In this document: positions 47,273 through 58,278 of the stretch, piece by piece
Layout of the letters: the number at the start of each line of letters is the position of its first letter
How positions within the stretch are numbered: the first letter of the stretch is position 1
NCBI RefSeq assembly: GCF_032681285.1
Contig: NZ_CP136336.1
Coordinates: forward strand, 5,133,001 to 5,197,000
Reading direction: 5' to 3'
DNA length: 64,000 nucleotides
From: Piscinibacter gummiphilus
GTDB taxonomy: Bacteria > Pseudomonadota > Gammaproteobacteria > Burkholderiales > Burkholderiaceae_C
The notes under the pieces: model-generated
The model's input: the letters and a program-made list of their open reading frames with translations, nothing else
What the model was told of the DNA's origin: nothing
Database searches by the model: none
Program-made: the position numbers and the translations under genes

Positions 47273-48568
47273 ATGGTTCCGCACCTCATCACCGCACTCA
47301 CCGGCCCGATCAACGAACTGGAGCAGCGCATCCTCGAATCGCTGCCCGCCATTGAGCGATGGTTCCGGCTGGAGTGGATGGAGCACACGCCGCCGTTCTA
47401 CACCTCGGTCGACGTGCGCAATGCCGGTTTCAAGCTGGCGCCGGTCGACACTAACCTCTTCCCCGGCGGCTTCAACAACCTCACGCAGGAAATGCTGCCG
47501 CTGGCGGTGCAGGCGGCGATGGCCGCCATCGAGAAGATCTGCCCCGAGGCGAAGAACCTCCTCCTCATCCCCGAGCGGCACACGCGCAACACCTTTTATC
47601 TCTCGAACGTCGCCCGCCTGAAGCAGATCTTTCACCAGGCCGGCCTCAACGTGCGCCTGGGCACGCTCGACGAGAGCATCAAGTCGCCCACCCAGCTCGA
47701 CCTGCCCGACGGCAGCTCGCTGATGCTGGAGCCCTTGATCCGCACCCGCGGCCGCCTGGGCCTGAAGGACTTCGACCCCTGCACCATCCTGCTCAACAAC
47801 GACCTGTCGGCCGGCATCCCGAAAGTGCTGGAAGGTTTGCATGAGCAGTACCTCCTGCCGCCGCTGCACGCGGGCTGGGCGGTGCGCCGCAAGACCAACC
47901 ATTTCCAGGCCTACGAGGAAGTCGCGAAGAAGTTCGCCAAGCTCCTGGGGATGGACCCGTGGCTCATCAACCCGATGTTCGCCAAGTGCGGCGAGGTCAA
48001 CTTCACCGACGGCACCGGCCAGGAATGCCTGATGAGCAACGCCGAGGCGCTGCTCGCCAAGGTGCGCCGCAAGTACAAGGAATACGGCATCCAGGAGAAG
48101 CCCTTCATCATCGTGAAGGCCGACGCCGGCACCTATGGCATGGGCATCATGACGGTGCGCGACCCGAAGGATCTGGCCGACCTCAACCGCAAGACGCGCA
48201 ACAAGATGAGCGTCATCAAGGACGGCCAGGAGGTGAGCGAGGTCATCCTGCAGGAAGGCGTGCCCACCTACGAGCGGGTGCACGACGCCGTGGCCGAGCC
48301 GGTGGTCTACATGATCGACCGCTACGTGGTCGGCGGCTTCTACCGGGTGAACGCCGAGCGCGGCATCGACGAGAACCTCAATTCCCCCGGGGCGAGCTTC
48401 GTGCCGCTGGCCTTCGCCGAGTCGAACCAGCTGCCCAAGCCGGGTGTGAAGCCCGGGGCCAGCGCACCGAACCGCTTCTACATGTATGGCGTCATCGCCC
48501 GGCTGGCGATGCTGGCCGCAGCGTATGAACTGGAAGCCACCGACCCCGACGCCGAGGTCTACGAATAA
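47273..48568 (+). CDS. gshA: glutamate-cysteine ligase, proteobacterial GshA type
   Basis: GshA makes gamma-glutamylcysteine, the first and limiting step of glutathione synthesis. The 431-residue protein belongs to the TIGR02049 type found in beta- and acidithiobacilli-like proteobacteria, unrelated in length to the E. coli enzyme. Recognisable segments are DTNLFPGGFNNLT, AGWAVRRKTNHF, FIIVKADAGTYGMGIM (the ATP-grasp-like loop) and YVVGGFYRVN. Two transporter genes separate it from gshB at 51.8 kb. Confidence 0.93.
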   Translation: MVPHLITALTGPINELEQRILESLPAIERWFRLEWMEHTPPFYTSVDVRNAGFKLAPVDTNLFPGGFNNLTQEMLPLAVQAAMAAIEKICPEAKNLLLIPERHTRNTFYLSNVARLKQIFHQAGLNVRLGTLDESIKSPTQLDLPDGSSLMLEPLIRTRGRLGLKDFDPCTILLNNDLSAGIPKVLEGLHEQYLLPPLHAGWAVRRKTNHFQAYEEVAKKFAKLLGMDPWLINPMFAKCGEVNFTDGTGQECLMSNAEALLAKVRRKYKEYGIQEKPFIIVKADAGTYGMGIMTVRDPKDLADLNRKTRNKMSVIKDGQEVSEVILQEGVPTYERVHDAVAEPVVYMIDRYVVGGFYRVNAERGIDENLNSPGASFVPLAFAESNQLPKPGVKPGASAPNRFYMYGVIARLAMLAAAYELEATDPDAEVYE

Positions 48569-48700
48569 ACCGTCGACGGCAGTTGCTGCATTGCAACATC
48601 CGTCACGGCCGCCCTCGGCGGGTCAAATGAGCGCCCAGGCCTGCGGAGCACAATAGGCCCCCTTTGGACTCCGCCGGGCTGCGCTCGTGCCCGGTCGACC

Positions 48701-50575
48701 GTGAATTCCCAGCGCCCCTCTTCCAGCCTTGCCGCGCTCACGCTCGCCGCTCTCGGCGTCGTGTATGGCGACATCGGCACCAGCCCGCTCTACGCCTTCA
48801 AGGAAGTCTTCGCCCACGGGCACGTGCCGCTGACCACGGACAACATCTTCGGCGTGCTGTCGCTGATGTTCTGGACGCTGACGATCATCGTCTCCATCAA
48901 GTACGTCGGCCTCATCCTGCGGGCCGACAACAATGGCGAAGGCGGCCTGATCGCGATGCTCGCGCTGGCCTCGCAGGCGGTGAAGGAGCGCCGCCGGCTG
49001 CACCGGGTGCTGATGGTGCTCGGCATCTTCGGCACCGCCATCTTCTTCGGCGACGGTGTCATCACCCCGGCGATTTCGGTGCTGTCGGCGGTGGAAGGCC
49101 TGGAGGTTGCCGCCCCGGGGCTGCACCGCTACGTGGTGCCGGTGACGCTGGTCGTGCTCACGGCCCTGTTTCTGGTGCAGCGCCACGGCACGGCGAGCGT
49201 GGGCAAGCTCTTCGGGCCCATCACGCTCCTGTGGTTCATCGTGCTCGCGCTGCTGGGCATCGTGCACGTGCTGAAGAACCCCGCGGTGCTGGCCGCACTG
49301 AGCCCGCACCACGCCCTGCGCTTCTTCGTCGAGCACCCGGGCATCGCCTTCATCGCCCTCGGCTCGGTGGTGCTGTGCGTGACCGGCGCCGAAGCGCTCT
49401 ATGCCGACATGGGCCACTTCGGCAAGAAGCCGATCCGCCTGGCGTGGTTCGGCTTCGTCATGCCGGCCCTCGTCATCAACTATTTCGGCCAGGGCGCGAT
49501 GCTGCTCGCGCACCCCGAGAACGTGAAGAACCCGTTCTACGAGATGGCGCCGCAATGGGCGCTCTACCCGCTGATTGCGCTCGCCACCGCCGCCACGGTG
49601 ATCGCCTCGCAGGCGCTCATCACCGCGGCGTTCTCGGTCACCAAGCAGGCCATCCAGCTTGGCTACCTGCCGCGCTTGCGCATCCTGCACACCTCGGTCA
49701 AGGAAACGGGCCAGGTCTACGTGCCCTTCATCAACTGGAGTCTGTACGTCGCCATCGTGCTGGCGGTGGTGCTCTTCGGCAGCAGCAGCAAGCTCGCCGC
49801 GGCCTACGGCATCGCGGTGACGATCGACATGCTGATCACCACCACGATGACCTTCTTCGTCATCCGCTACGGCTGGAAGTACCCCTGGGCGCTGTGCGTG
49901 GCCGCCACCGGCTTCTTCTTCGTCGTCGACCTGATGTTCTTCTCGGCCAACATCATCAAGGTGTTCGACGGCGGCTGGTTCCCGGTGCTGATCGGCGCGG
50001 CGATGTTCGTGCTGATGATGACCTGGAAACAGGGCCGTGCGCTGATGCGCGAGCGCCTGCGCGACGACGCGATCGATCTGAAGAGCTTCCTCGAAGCGGT
50101 GTTCGTGAGCCCGCCAACGCGGGTGCAGGGCACGGCGGTGTTCCTCGTGCCCGAGGCGGGTGTCACGCCCAACGCGCTCCTGCACAACCTGAAGCACAAC
50201 AAGGTGCTGCACGAGACCAACCTCTTCGTCACGGTGAAGCACCACGAGATCCCGTGGATCGGCTTCGACAAGCGCTGCGAGATCGAACCGCTCGGCCGCG
50301 ACTGCTGGCAGGTCACGCTCAACTTCGGGTTCAAGAACGACCCCGACGTGCCGGAGGCGCTGGCGCTGCTGCGCCACCGCGGCGTGCAGCTCGACGACAT
50401 GGAGACCTCGTACTTCCTGTCGCGCGACATCGTGATCCCGACCTTCGGCCAGGGCATGACGATGTGGCGCGAGAAGCTCTTTGCAAGCATGCACCACAAC
50501 GCAAGCGGGGCGTCGGAGTACCTGAGCTTGCCGACGAACCGCGTGGTGGAGCTCGGCTCGAAAGTCGAAATCTAG
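48701..50575 (+). CDS. kup: low-affinity potassium uptake protein Kup
   Basis: Kup is a proton-coupled K+ importer of the KUP/HAK/KT family. The 624-residue product has the [19 protein letters not shown] signature close to the N terminus, about 12 membrane helices up to residue 450, [20 protein letters not shown], and a cytosolic C-terminal domain. Translation is taken from the GTG at 48701, which gives the normal N terminus. It lies inside a run that begins with gshA and ends with gshB, with benE 12 bases downstream. Confidence 0.95.
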   Translation: MNSQRPSSSLAALTLAALGVVYGDIGTSPLYAFKEVFAHGHVPLTTDNIFGVLSLMFWTLTIIVSIKYVGLILRADNNGEGGLIAMLALASQAVKERRRLHRVLMVLGIFGTAIFFGDGVITPAISVLSAVEGLEVAAPGLHRYVVPVTLVVLTALFLVQRHGTASVGKLFGPITLLWFIVLALLGIVHVLKNPAVLAALSPHHALRFFVEHPGIAFIALGSVVLCVTGAEALYADMGHFGKKPIRLAWFGFVMPALVINYFGQGAMLLAHPENVKNPFYEMAPQWALYPLIALATAATVIASQALITAAFSVTKQAIQLGYLPRLRILHTSVKETGQVYVPFINWSLYVAIVLAVVLFGSSSKLAAAYGIAVTIDMLITTTMTFFVIRYGWKYPWALCVAATGFFFVVDLMFFSANIIKVFDGGWFPVLIGAAMFVLMMTWKQGRALMRERLRDDAIDLKSFLEAVFVSPPTRVQGTAVFLVPEAGVTPNALLHNLKHNKVLHETNLFVTVKHHEIPWIGFDKRCEIEPLGRDCWQVTLNFGFKNDPDVPEALALLRHRGVQLDDMETSYFLSRDIVIPTFGQGMTMWREKLFASMHHNASGASEYLSLPTNRVVELGSKVEI

Positions 50576-50587
50576 CGCCCAGCCGCG

Positions 50588-51772
50588 ATGCGCTCCCTGC
50601 TTCGCGACAGCTCGCTCTCCACCCTCGCAGCCGGGTTCATCGCCGTGCTGGTCGGCTACACCAGTTCGGTGGCCATCGTCTTCCAGGCCGCACGCTCGCT
50701 CGGTGCGGACGCCGCGCAGATCAGCTCCTGGATGTGGGCTCTCGGCATCGGCATGGGCGTGTGCGCATTCGGGGCCTCGATGTGGCTCAGGAAGCCGGTG
50801 ATGATCGCGTGGTCCACCCCGGGTGCGGCGGTGCTCGCGACGGCCGGTGCAGCCGGTGGCTTCACCATGCCCGAGGCGATCGGCGCTTTCATGGTGTCGG
50901 CCGCGCTCATCGTGCTCTTCGGTGCGACGGGCTGGTTCGAGCGGCTGATGGACCGCATCCCGATGCCCATCGCCAACGCGCTGCTGGCCGGCGTGCTCGC
51001 GCGCTTCGGGCTCGATGCCTTCATCGCTGCGAAGTCGGCATTCGGCCTCGTGTTGGCGATGCTGCTGGCCTACCTCATCGGCCGGCGTTGGTGGCCACGC
51101 TACGCGGTGCCGGTGGTGCTCGCGGTCGGCACGCTGTGGGCTGCGCTGCACGGGCAACTGCACCCCGACGGCATCCACCTCGGCCTCACGATGCCGGTGT
51201 TCACCGCCCCTGCCTTCCACTGGCAGGCGATGGTGAGCCTCGCGCTGCCGCTCTTCGTCGTGACGATGGCCTCGCAGAACCTGCCGGGTGTCGCCGCCAT
51301 CCGCGCAGCCGGCTACTCGATGCCCATCTCGCGCCTCATCACGATGACCGGCGCTGCGACGCTCGTGCTCGCGCCCTTCGGGGCTTATGCGATCAACCTC
51401 GCGGCGATCACCGCAGCCATCTGCATGGGCCGCGAAACACATGAAGACCCCGAGCGCCGCTACGCCGCCGCCGCGACGGCGGGCGTGCTCTACCTCGTCG
51501 TGGGGTTGTTCGGTGCGGCGGTTGCAGGCGTGCTGCTCGCCTTCCCGAAGGAACTGGTCGCCGCCATCGCAGGCCTCGCGCTGCTCGGCAGCATCGGCGG
51601 AGGCCTCGCCGGCGCGATGAAGGAAGACACCCACCGCGAGGCCTCGCTCATCACCTTCCTCGTCACGCTGAGCGGTCTTTCGCTGTGGGGCATCGGCTCG
51701 GCCTTCTGGGGTGTGGTCGCCGGCGCGCTCGCGCTTTTTGTGCAACAGTGGCGGCCCCGATCCACTGCCTGA
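50588..51772 (+). CDS. BenE-family benzoate/purine-type membrane transporter
   Basis: The 394-residue protein has 11-12 predicted helices and the BenE features: VGYTSSVAIVFQAA near the N terminus, IAWSTPGAAVLATA, and VTMASQNLPGVAAIRAAGY. BenE proteins are annotated as benzoate:H+ symporters, but no benzoate degradation gene is nearby and specificity is open. The start is 12 bases after kup; gshB follows after 9 bases. Confidence 0.85.
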   Translation: MRSLLRDSSLSTLAAGFIAVLVGYTSSVAIVFQAARSLGADAAQISSWMWALGIGMGVCAFGASMWLRKPVMIAWSTPGAAVLATAGAAGGFTMPEAIGAFMVSAALIVLFGATGWFERLMDRIPMPIANALLAGVLARFGLDAFIAAKSAFGLVLAMLLAYLIGRRWWPRYAVPVVLAVGTLWAALHGQLHPDGIHLGLTMPVFTAPAFHWQAMVSLALPLFVVTMASQNLPGVAAIRAAGYSMPISRLITMTGAATLVLAPFGAYAINLAAITAAICMGRETHEDPERRYAAAATAGVLYLVVGLFGAAVAGVLLAFPKELVAAIAGLALLGSIGGGLAGAMKEDTHREASLITFLVTLSGLSLWGIGSAFWGVVAGALALFVQQWRPRSTA

Positions 51773-51781
51773 GATGCCCCC

Positions 51782-52726
51782 ATGAAGCTGTTGTTCGTGG
51801 CCGACCCGCTGGAGAGCTTCAAGACCTACAAGGACTCGACCTTCGCGATGATGCGCGAAGCCGCGTCACGCGGCCACGAGCTCTGGGCCTGCGAAGCGAA
51901 GGACCTGGTGTGGCAGCGCGGCGGGCAGGTGAGCGCGCAGGCCCGCCGCTTCACGCTGACGGGCGACCCGCACGACTGGTTCGCGCCCGAGGCCCGCACC
52001 GGCATCACCCTCGCCGGGATGGACGCGGTGCTGATGCGCAGCGACCCGCCCTTCGACAGCGAATACTTCTACGCCACGCATCTCCTGGAGCAAGCCGAGC
52101 GCGAAGGCGCACGCGTCTTCAACAAGCCCGCCGCGCTGCGCGACCACCCCGAGAAGCTCGCCATCCTCGAGTTCCCCCAGTTCATCGGGCCCACGCTGGT
52201 CACGCGCCATGCGGCGGAGATTCGTGCCTTCCATGCCGCGCACCAGGACATCATCTTGAAGCCCCTCGACGGCATGGGCGGCATGGGCATCTTCCGTGTC
52301 GGCCCCGACGGCCTGAACCTCGGCAGCATCATCGAGACGCTCAACAAGCACGGCGCGCAGACGGTGATGGTGCAGCGCTACCTGCCCGAGATTGCACAAG
52401 GCGACAAACGCATCCTCATCATCGACGGCGAGCCGATCCCGCATGCGCTGGCGCGCATCCCGCAGGGCAGCGAGATCCGCGGCAACATGGCCGTGGGTGG
52501 CAAGGGCGTGGCACAGCCCCTCTCGGCGCGCGACCACGAGATCGCATCGACCATCGGCCCCATCCTCGCGGAGCGTGGCCTGTTGCTCGTGGGCCTCGAC
52601 GTGATCGGCGATTGCGTCACCGAGATCAACGTGACGAGCCCGACCGGCTTCCAGGAAATCACGCAGCAAACCGGCTTCGATGTAGCACGCGCGTTCATAA
52701 ATGCGCTGGAGCGCCGAAGCGCGTGA
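51782..52726 (+). CDS. gshB: glutathione synthetase
   Basis: GshB joins glycine to gamma-glutamylcysteine. The 314-residue ATP-grasp enzyme has the N-terminal KLLFVADPLESFKTYKDSTFAMM, RSDPPFD, the ATP-binding KPLDGMGGMGIFRV, and MAVGGKGVAQPLS with the C-terminal EINVTSPTGFQEI. Length is normal. It is the last gene of gshA-kup-benE-gshB, where small gaps between kup, benE and gshB point to one transcript. Confidence 0.96.
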   Translation: MKLLFVADPLESFKTYKDSTFAMMREAASRGHELWACEAKDLVWQRGGQVSAQARRFTLTGDPHDWFAPEARTGITLAGMDAVLMRSDPPFDSEYFYATHLLEQAEREGARVFNKPAALRDHPEKLAILEFPQFIGPTLVTRHAAEIRAFHAAHQDIILKPLDGMGGMGIFRVGPDGLNLGSIIETLNKHGAQTVMVQRYLPEIAQGDKRILIIDGEPIPHALARIPQGSEIRGNMAVGGKGVAQPLSARDHEIASTIGPILAERGLLLVGLDVIGDCVTEINVTSPTGFQEITQQTGFDVARAFINALERRSA

Positions 52727-52741
52727 AATAGCACGCCCGGC

Positions 52742-52758
52742 CTCGGGCTAGTCCCGAG
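52742..52758. repeat. short inverted repeat after gshB
   Basis: CTCGGG-ctagt-CCCGAG is a perfect 6-bp inverted repeat 16 bases after the gshB stop. It may be a weak transcript end; no T run follows. Confidence 0.4.
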
Positions 52759-52837
52759 CCAAGGCTCACATACCCGCTCCCATACTGCGCCGGCATCGGC
52801 ATCACAGGAGGGCCGCCACACGGCCCAGGGAGAGAAC

Positions 52838-53977
52838 ATGAGCCAATCGATCACACGCCGCGCCTGCTTGCAGGGACTCGCCGCCACCTCCGCCAGCCTC
52901 GCGCTGCCTGCGGCTCACGCCGCCCCCGGCGACGAGATCCTGATCGGCCAGAGCGCGCACCTCACCGGCCCGGCCGCCGCGCAGCTGGTGCGGGTGCTCA
53001 AGGGCCAGGAACTGGCGCTCGAGGAGTTCAACGAACGCAAGGGGGGTGTGGCTGGCCGCAAGGTGCGGCTCATCACGCTCGACGACGCCTATGACCCCAA
53101 GCGCTGCGTCGAGAACGTGCACACGCTGATCGACAAGGAAAAGGTGGTCGCGCTCTACGGCCTGGGCAGCACGGCCAACGTGGCCGCGGTGCTGCCGGTG
53201 CTGGCCGAGAAGAAGGTGCCGCTGATCAGCGTCTACACCGGCGCGCCTTCGCTGCGCACGCCGCAGCACCCCTACTTCTTCACCACCATGGCCAGTTACC
53301 GCGACGAGGTCGGCAAGATGGTGCAGAACCTCGTGTCGGGCCAGCGCAAGCGCATCGCGGTGGCCGTGCTCAACAATGCCTTCGGCAAGGAAATGGCGCC
53401 GATGGTCGAAGACGTGGCCAAGGAACACGGCGCCTCCGTGGTGGCCACGCAGGCCATCGACATCACCGGCGCCAACGCCGTCAACGCCTGCAAGCTGCTC
53501 GGCGATGCCAAGCCCGACGGGCTCATCATCATGGCTTTCGGTCCGATGTTCGTGCCCACGGTGAAAGCCGCACGCGCCTACATCGGCGTGCCAATCTACG
53601 GGCCCACCATCGCCAACAGCCGCAACTCGATCGAAGCGCTGGGCGACGAAGCCCGTGGCATCGCCTTCACCCGGCTGCTGCCCAACGCGCTGCGGCCCAC
53701 ACTCAACGTCATCCGCGACTACGGTGCGGCGATGGAGCGCGCCAAGATCCCGATCGACTACGACCACTTCTTCGGCTACGTCAACCTGCGCGTGCTGCTC
53801 GAAGGCCTGCGCCGCGCTGGCAAGTCGGTCACACCGCAGAGCCTGGTGACCACGATGGAGCGTGCCGGCACGATGGACATCGGCGGCTACAAGCTCAACT
53901 ACGGGCCGAACAACCACCACGGCTCCAAGCTTGTCGAGCTGACCATCATCGGGCCGGGCGGGCGCTACATCTCCTGA
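52838..53977 (+). CDS. ABC-type substrate-binding protein, Leu/Ile/Val (Peripla_BP_6) family
   Basis: The 379-residue protein has an export signal with a double arginine (ITRRACLQGLAA, cleavage near AAHA) and a type-I periplasmic binding fold of the branched-chain amino-acid family (ILIGQSAHLTGPAA, ALYGLGSTANVAAVLPVLAEKKVPLIS). No ABC permease or ATPase genes for this class are adjacent, so it is an orphan receptor whose ligand is unknown. The ATG is preceded by GGGAGAG. A 6-bp inverted repeat lies between it and gshB. Confidence 0.87.
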   Translation: MSQSITRRACLQGLAATSASLALPAAHAAPGDEILIGQSAHLTGPAAAQLVRVLKGQELALEEFNERKGGVAGRKVRLITLDDAYDPKRCVENVHTLIDKEKVVALYGLGSTANVAAVLPVLAEKKVPLISVYTGAPSLRTPQHPYFFTTMASYRDEVGKMVQNLVSGQRKRIAVAVLNNAFGKEMAPMVEDVAKEHGASVVATQAIDITGANAVNACKLLGDAKPDGLIIMAFGPMFVPTVKAARAYIGVPIYGPTIANSRNSIEALGDEARGIAFTRLLPNALRPTLNVIRDYGAAMERAKIPIDYDHFFGYVNLRVLLEGLRRAGKSVTPQSLVTTMERAGTMDIGGYKLNYGPNNHHGSKLVELTIIGPGGRYIS

Positions 53978-54030
53978 GCGGCCGGGCCTTTCGGGCGGGG
54001 GGCGACAATGCGGGTTTTGCTCCGCACGCC

Positions 54031-55914
<1,884 letters not shown>

Positions 55915-55930
55915 GGCTCGAGCCCGTGGG

Positions 55931-56692
55931 CTAACGGCCGAGAGCGCCGAAGAACGATTCGCCGAAACCCGTCGGCCGCGTGCGGCTGACGATCAGGCCC
56001 GACTGCAGGTAGAGGGCGTTGAGCAGGCGCGAGGCGCGCTCGGTGTCGAAGCCTGGCCACTCGGCCATCTCGCGCAGGGTGTAGCGGTCGCCCTGCAGCT
56101 TCTGGATGGCACCCGGCAGCGCACCTGCCACGCGCAAGCCGGAGAGGTCGACACCGGGGGCCACGCGGTAGGCCACCTGGCCGGCGATCTCGGGCAGCAG
56201 AGCACTGCGCGCACCGCGCAGTGCCAGTTCCCACAAGAGTGGCCGCAGCGGGTGGTAGTGATGCCCTTCGCCGACCAGCGACGCCTCGGCATCGCCGGGC
56301 GGTCGCAGCACGGCGGGTTCGACATGCAGCACGCGCAGTTCGGTGGGCCGCTGCAGCAGCAGCGCGTCGATCGACACCGGGCAGTGCACCAGCCGGTCGA
56401 CGGCGAAGACGGTGAGCGGCACCACCGACTCACCCATCTGCAGATGCACGACCACGTGCTGCGCATGGCGCACGCAGGCGGCCAGCACTTCCAGCACCTC
56501 CGAGGCCTGGCCCGAATGCTCGAAGCGCATCAGGTCGGCCAACAGCGACTGGCTCAAGCTCGGTTGCCCCGGCGTCAGCTCGGTGACCACGCGCGCACGC
56601 GGGCCACCCGGCTCGTGCAGGTAGCGCTGGAAGTCGCTCACCCGCATCAACTCGGGTTCGCCAAAGGGAATGGTGGGTTCGAACAAGCTCAT
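55931..56692 (-). CDS. conserved protein of unknown function
   Basis: The 253-residue protein is not recognised. It has no signal peptide or membrane helix. Its middle (about 85-160) is hydrophobic and mixed alpha/beta, and the C-terminal part (about 195-250, LQGDRYTLREMAEWPGFDTERASRLLNALYLQSGLIVSR) looks like a winged-helix or DprA-like small helical domain. It is convergent with uup (16 bases) and lies 40 bases downstream of the MocR gene on the same strand, so it may be cotranscribed with it. The start is ATG 56692. Confidence 0.65.
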   Translation of the reverse strand: MSLFEPTIPFGEPELMRVSDFQRYLHEPGGPRARVVTELTPGQPSLSQSLLADLMRFEHSGQASEVLEVLAACVRHAQHVVVHLQMGESVVPLTVFAVDRLVHCPVSIDALLLQRPTELRVLHVEPAVLRPPGDAEASLVGEGHHYHPLRPLLWELALRGARSALLPEIAGQVAYRVAPGVDLSGLRVAGALPGAIQKLQGDRYTLREMAEWPGFDTERASRLLNALYLQSGLIVSRTRPTGFGESFFGALGR

Positions 56693-56732
56693 GAACGGTA
56701 CGAATGTAGGCGACGCCCCCGCAGCGCCGCAA

Positions 56733-58181
56733 TCAGGGCGTGCCGCGCAGGCCATCACGTGTGCGCTCCAGCGCCCGCCAGAAACGGGCGTCCTGGGTGG
56801 TGGCGAAATTGATGCGCATCAGCGTGGTCGGGCGAGGAGTGGCGTGGAACAAAGCCCCCGGGGCGAGCAGCCAGCCCTGGTCGACCATCGCGTGCGACAG
56901 GCGCTCAGTGTCCACGCCCACGTCGACCCAGCCGAAAAGACCCCTCGGCGGGCTGGCAAAACGGCAACCTGCCGATTCGGCCAGCTTGACCGAGCGGGCC
57001 CGCGCCGCGTCGAGCCGCTGGCCCACACGCTCGGCGTGGCGGCGCAGCAGGCCCTGTTCGAGGCAGTGCGCCAGCGCCTGCTCGGTGACGCCGGGGCTGG
57101 TGAGGCTGGTAAGGAGCTTGGTGTCGATGAAGCGGTCGACCAGCGCGGGCGGCGCGGCGAGATACCCCACGCGCCAGTTGGGGACGAGGATCTTGGAGAA
57201 GCCCGAGATGTAGATCGTGCGCTCCAGCCCGTCGAGCGCCGACAGGCGAGGCAGGTGCGCCGGCGCGAGGTGGGCGTAGGTGTCGTCTTCCACGATGTGC
57301 AAATCGTGCGCCTGCGCGAGCCGCAGCAGGCGGTGCGCAGTGCCGAGTGAGAGCGACGCGCCGGTCGGGTTGTGCAGCACGGAGACGGTGATGTACAGGC
57401 GCGGCCGGTCCTGCGGCTGCTGGGCCTCGATCAGGCGCTGCATCACGGCGAGGTCGGGGCCGTCTTCGCCGCGCGGCACCGGCAGGATGCGCAGGCCGAG
57501 GGCCGTGAGCCGCGCGTATTCGACCGACCAGCCGGGCTCGTCGACCAGCACCGTGTCGCCGGCGCGCAGCAGGCTGCGGGTGACGATGTCAAGCGCCTGC
57601 GTGGCACCGATGGTCGTGACGATCTGCTCGGGGCGGGCCTTGACGGCGAAGTCTTCGAGCCGCATCGACAGGGCACGGCGCAGGCGCAGATCACCCGCTG
57701 GTTCGCCATATTGCAGCGACAGCGGCCCGAGCTGGGCCGGGCCGCTCACGCGACGCAGCGCGGCGCTGAGCATCGGCAGGTCGAGCCATTCGATGGGCAG
57801 CGTGCCCAGGCCCGGCATGGGCTGGCTTCCCGGGGGCTGGAACATGCTGCGCACGAGCATGGTGGCGCTGACCGGCGCGGCCAGGCGCGGGGCGGGGCTG
57901 GGTGTGTCGGCGGCCGGCGCCTCGGCGTCACGGCGGTGGTGGTCCCGCACGAAGAAGCCACGCTGTTTGCGCGCCTCGACCAGCCCCAGCGCCAGCAGCT
58001 GGTCATAGGCCGCGACCACCGTGTAGGGGCTGACGCCGTGGCGGCGCGCACATTCGCGCACCGAGGGCAGGCGTGCGCCTGGCGCCATGAGGCGCTGCCG
58101 GATGTGCTCGGCAAAGCGGTTCGACAGCTGCTCAGTGAGCGTGGCGTCGGACTGGCGCGAAAGGGGCTGGGGCGGGTTCAT
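56733..58181 (-). CDS. MocR-family transcriptional regulator (GntR helix-turn-helix with aminotransferase domain)
   Basis: MocR regulators fuse a GntR-type winged helix to a type-I PLP aminotransferase-like domain that senses an amine or PLP. The 482-residue product has the DNA-binding domain at about 15-80 (ARLPSVRECARRHGVSPYTVVAAYDQLLALG) and the PLP domain from about 110, with GATQALD, LVDEPGWSVEYARL, LHNPTG, and the Schiff-base lysine in ISGFSKILVPNWRVGYL. It is divergent from the exporter-aminotransferase-PhzF operon, whose promoter region holds direct repeats suited to a MocR protein. MocR regulators typically control the divergent neighbour. Confidence 0.9.
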   Translation of the reverse strand: MNPPQPLSRQSDATLTEQLSNRFAEHIRQRLMAPGARLPSVRECARRHGVSPYTVVAAYDQLLALGLVEARKQRGFFVRDHHRRDAEAPAADTPSPAPRLAAPVSATMLVRSMFQPPGSQPMPGLGTLPIEWLDLPMLSAALRRVSGPAQLGPLSLQYGEPAGDLRLRRALSMRLEDFAVKARPEQIVTTIGATQALDIVTRSLLRAGDTVLVDEPGWSVEYARLTALGLRILPVPRGEDGPDLAVMQRLIEAQQPQDRPRLYITVSVLHNPTGASLSLGTAHRLLRLAQAHDLHIVEDDTYAHLAPAHLPRLSALDGLERTIYISGFSKILVPNWRVGYLAAPPALVDRFIDTKLLTSLTSPGVTEQALAHCLEQGLLRRHAERVGQRLDAARARSVKLAESAGCRFASPPRGLFGWVDVGVDTERLSHAMVDQGWLLAPGALFHATPRPTTLMRINFATTQDARFWRALERTRDGLRGTP

Positions 58182-58209
58182 GACGGGCGGCTGTGTTGGG
58201 AAGGCGGCC

Positions 58210-58260
58210 GATACAGAAACTGAAATGTGCCGGTCAAGTGTATCGGCTCTGTGCTGGTCA
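58210..58260. promoter_or_regulatory. candidate MocR operator: direct repeats and GATACA/TGTATC pair
   Basis: The 97-base gap between the divergent mocR and DMT genes contains TGTGCCGGTCA (58226-58236) and TGTGCTGGTCA (58250-58260), 10 of 11 bases identical with a 24-bp period. GATACA (58210-58215) and TGTATC (58239-58244) form an inverted pair in the same stretch. Direct repeats are the usual MocR target (for example GabR and PdxR). Confidence 0.6.
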
Positions 58261-58278
58261 CAACCCTAGACTGGCCGG

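Noticed and set aside
48623..51745. 1040-codon open frame on the minus strand opposite kup and benE
   Set aside because: It spans two well-recognised transporter genes and an intergenic gap, and its translation is a highly charged His/Arg/Glu-rich product with no domain.
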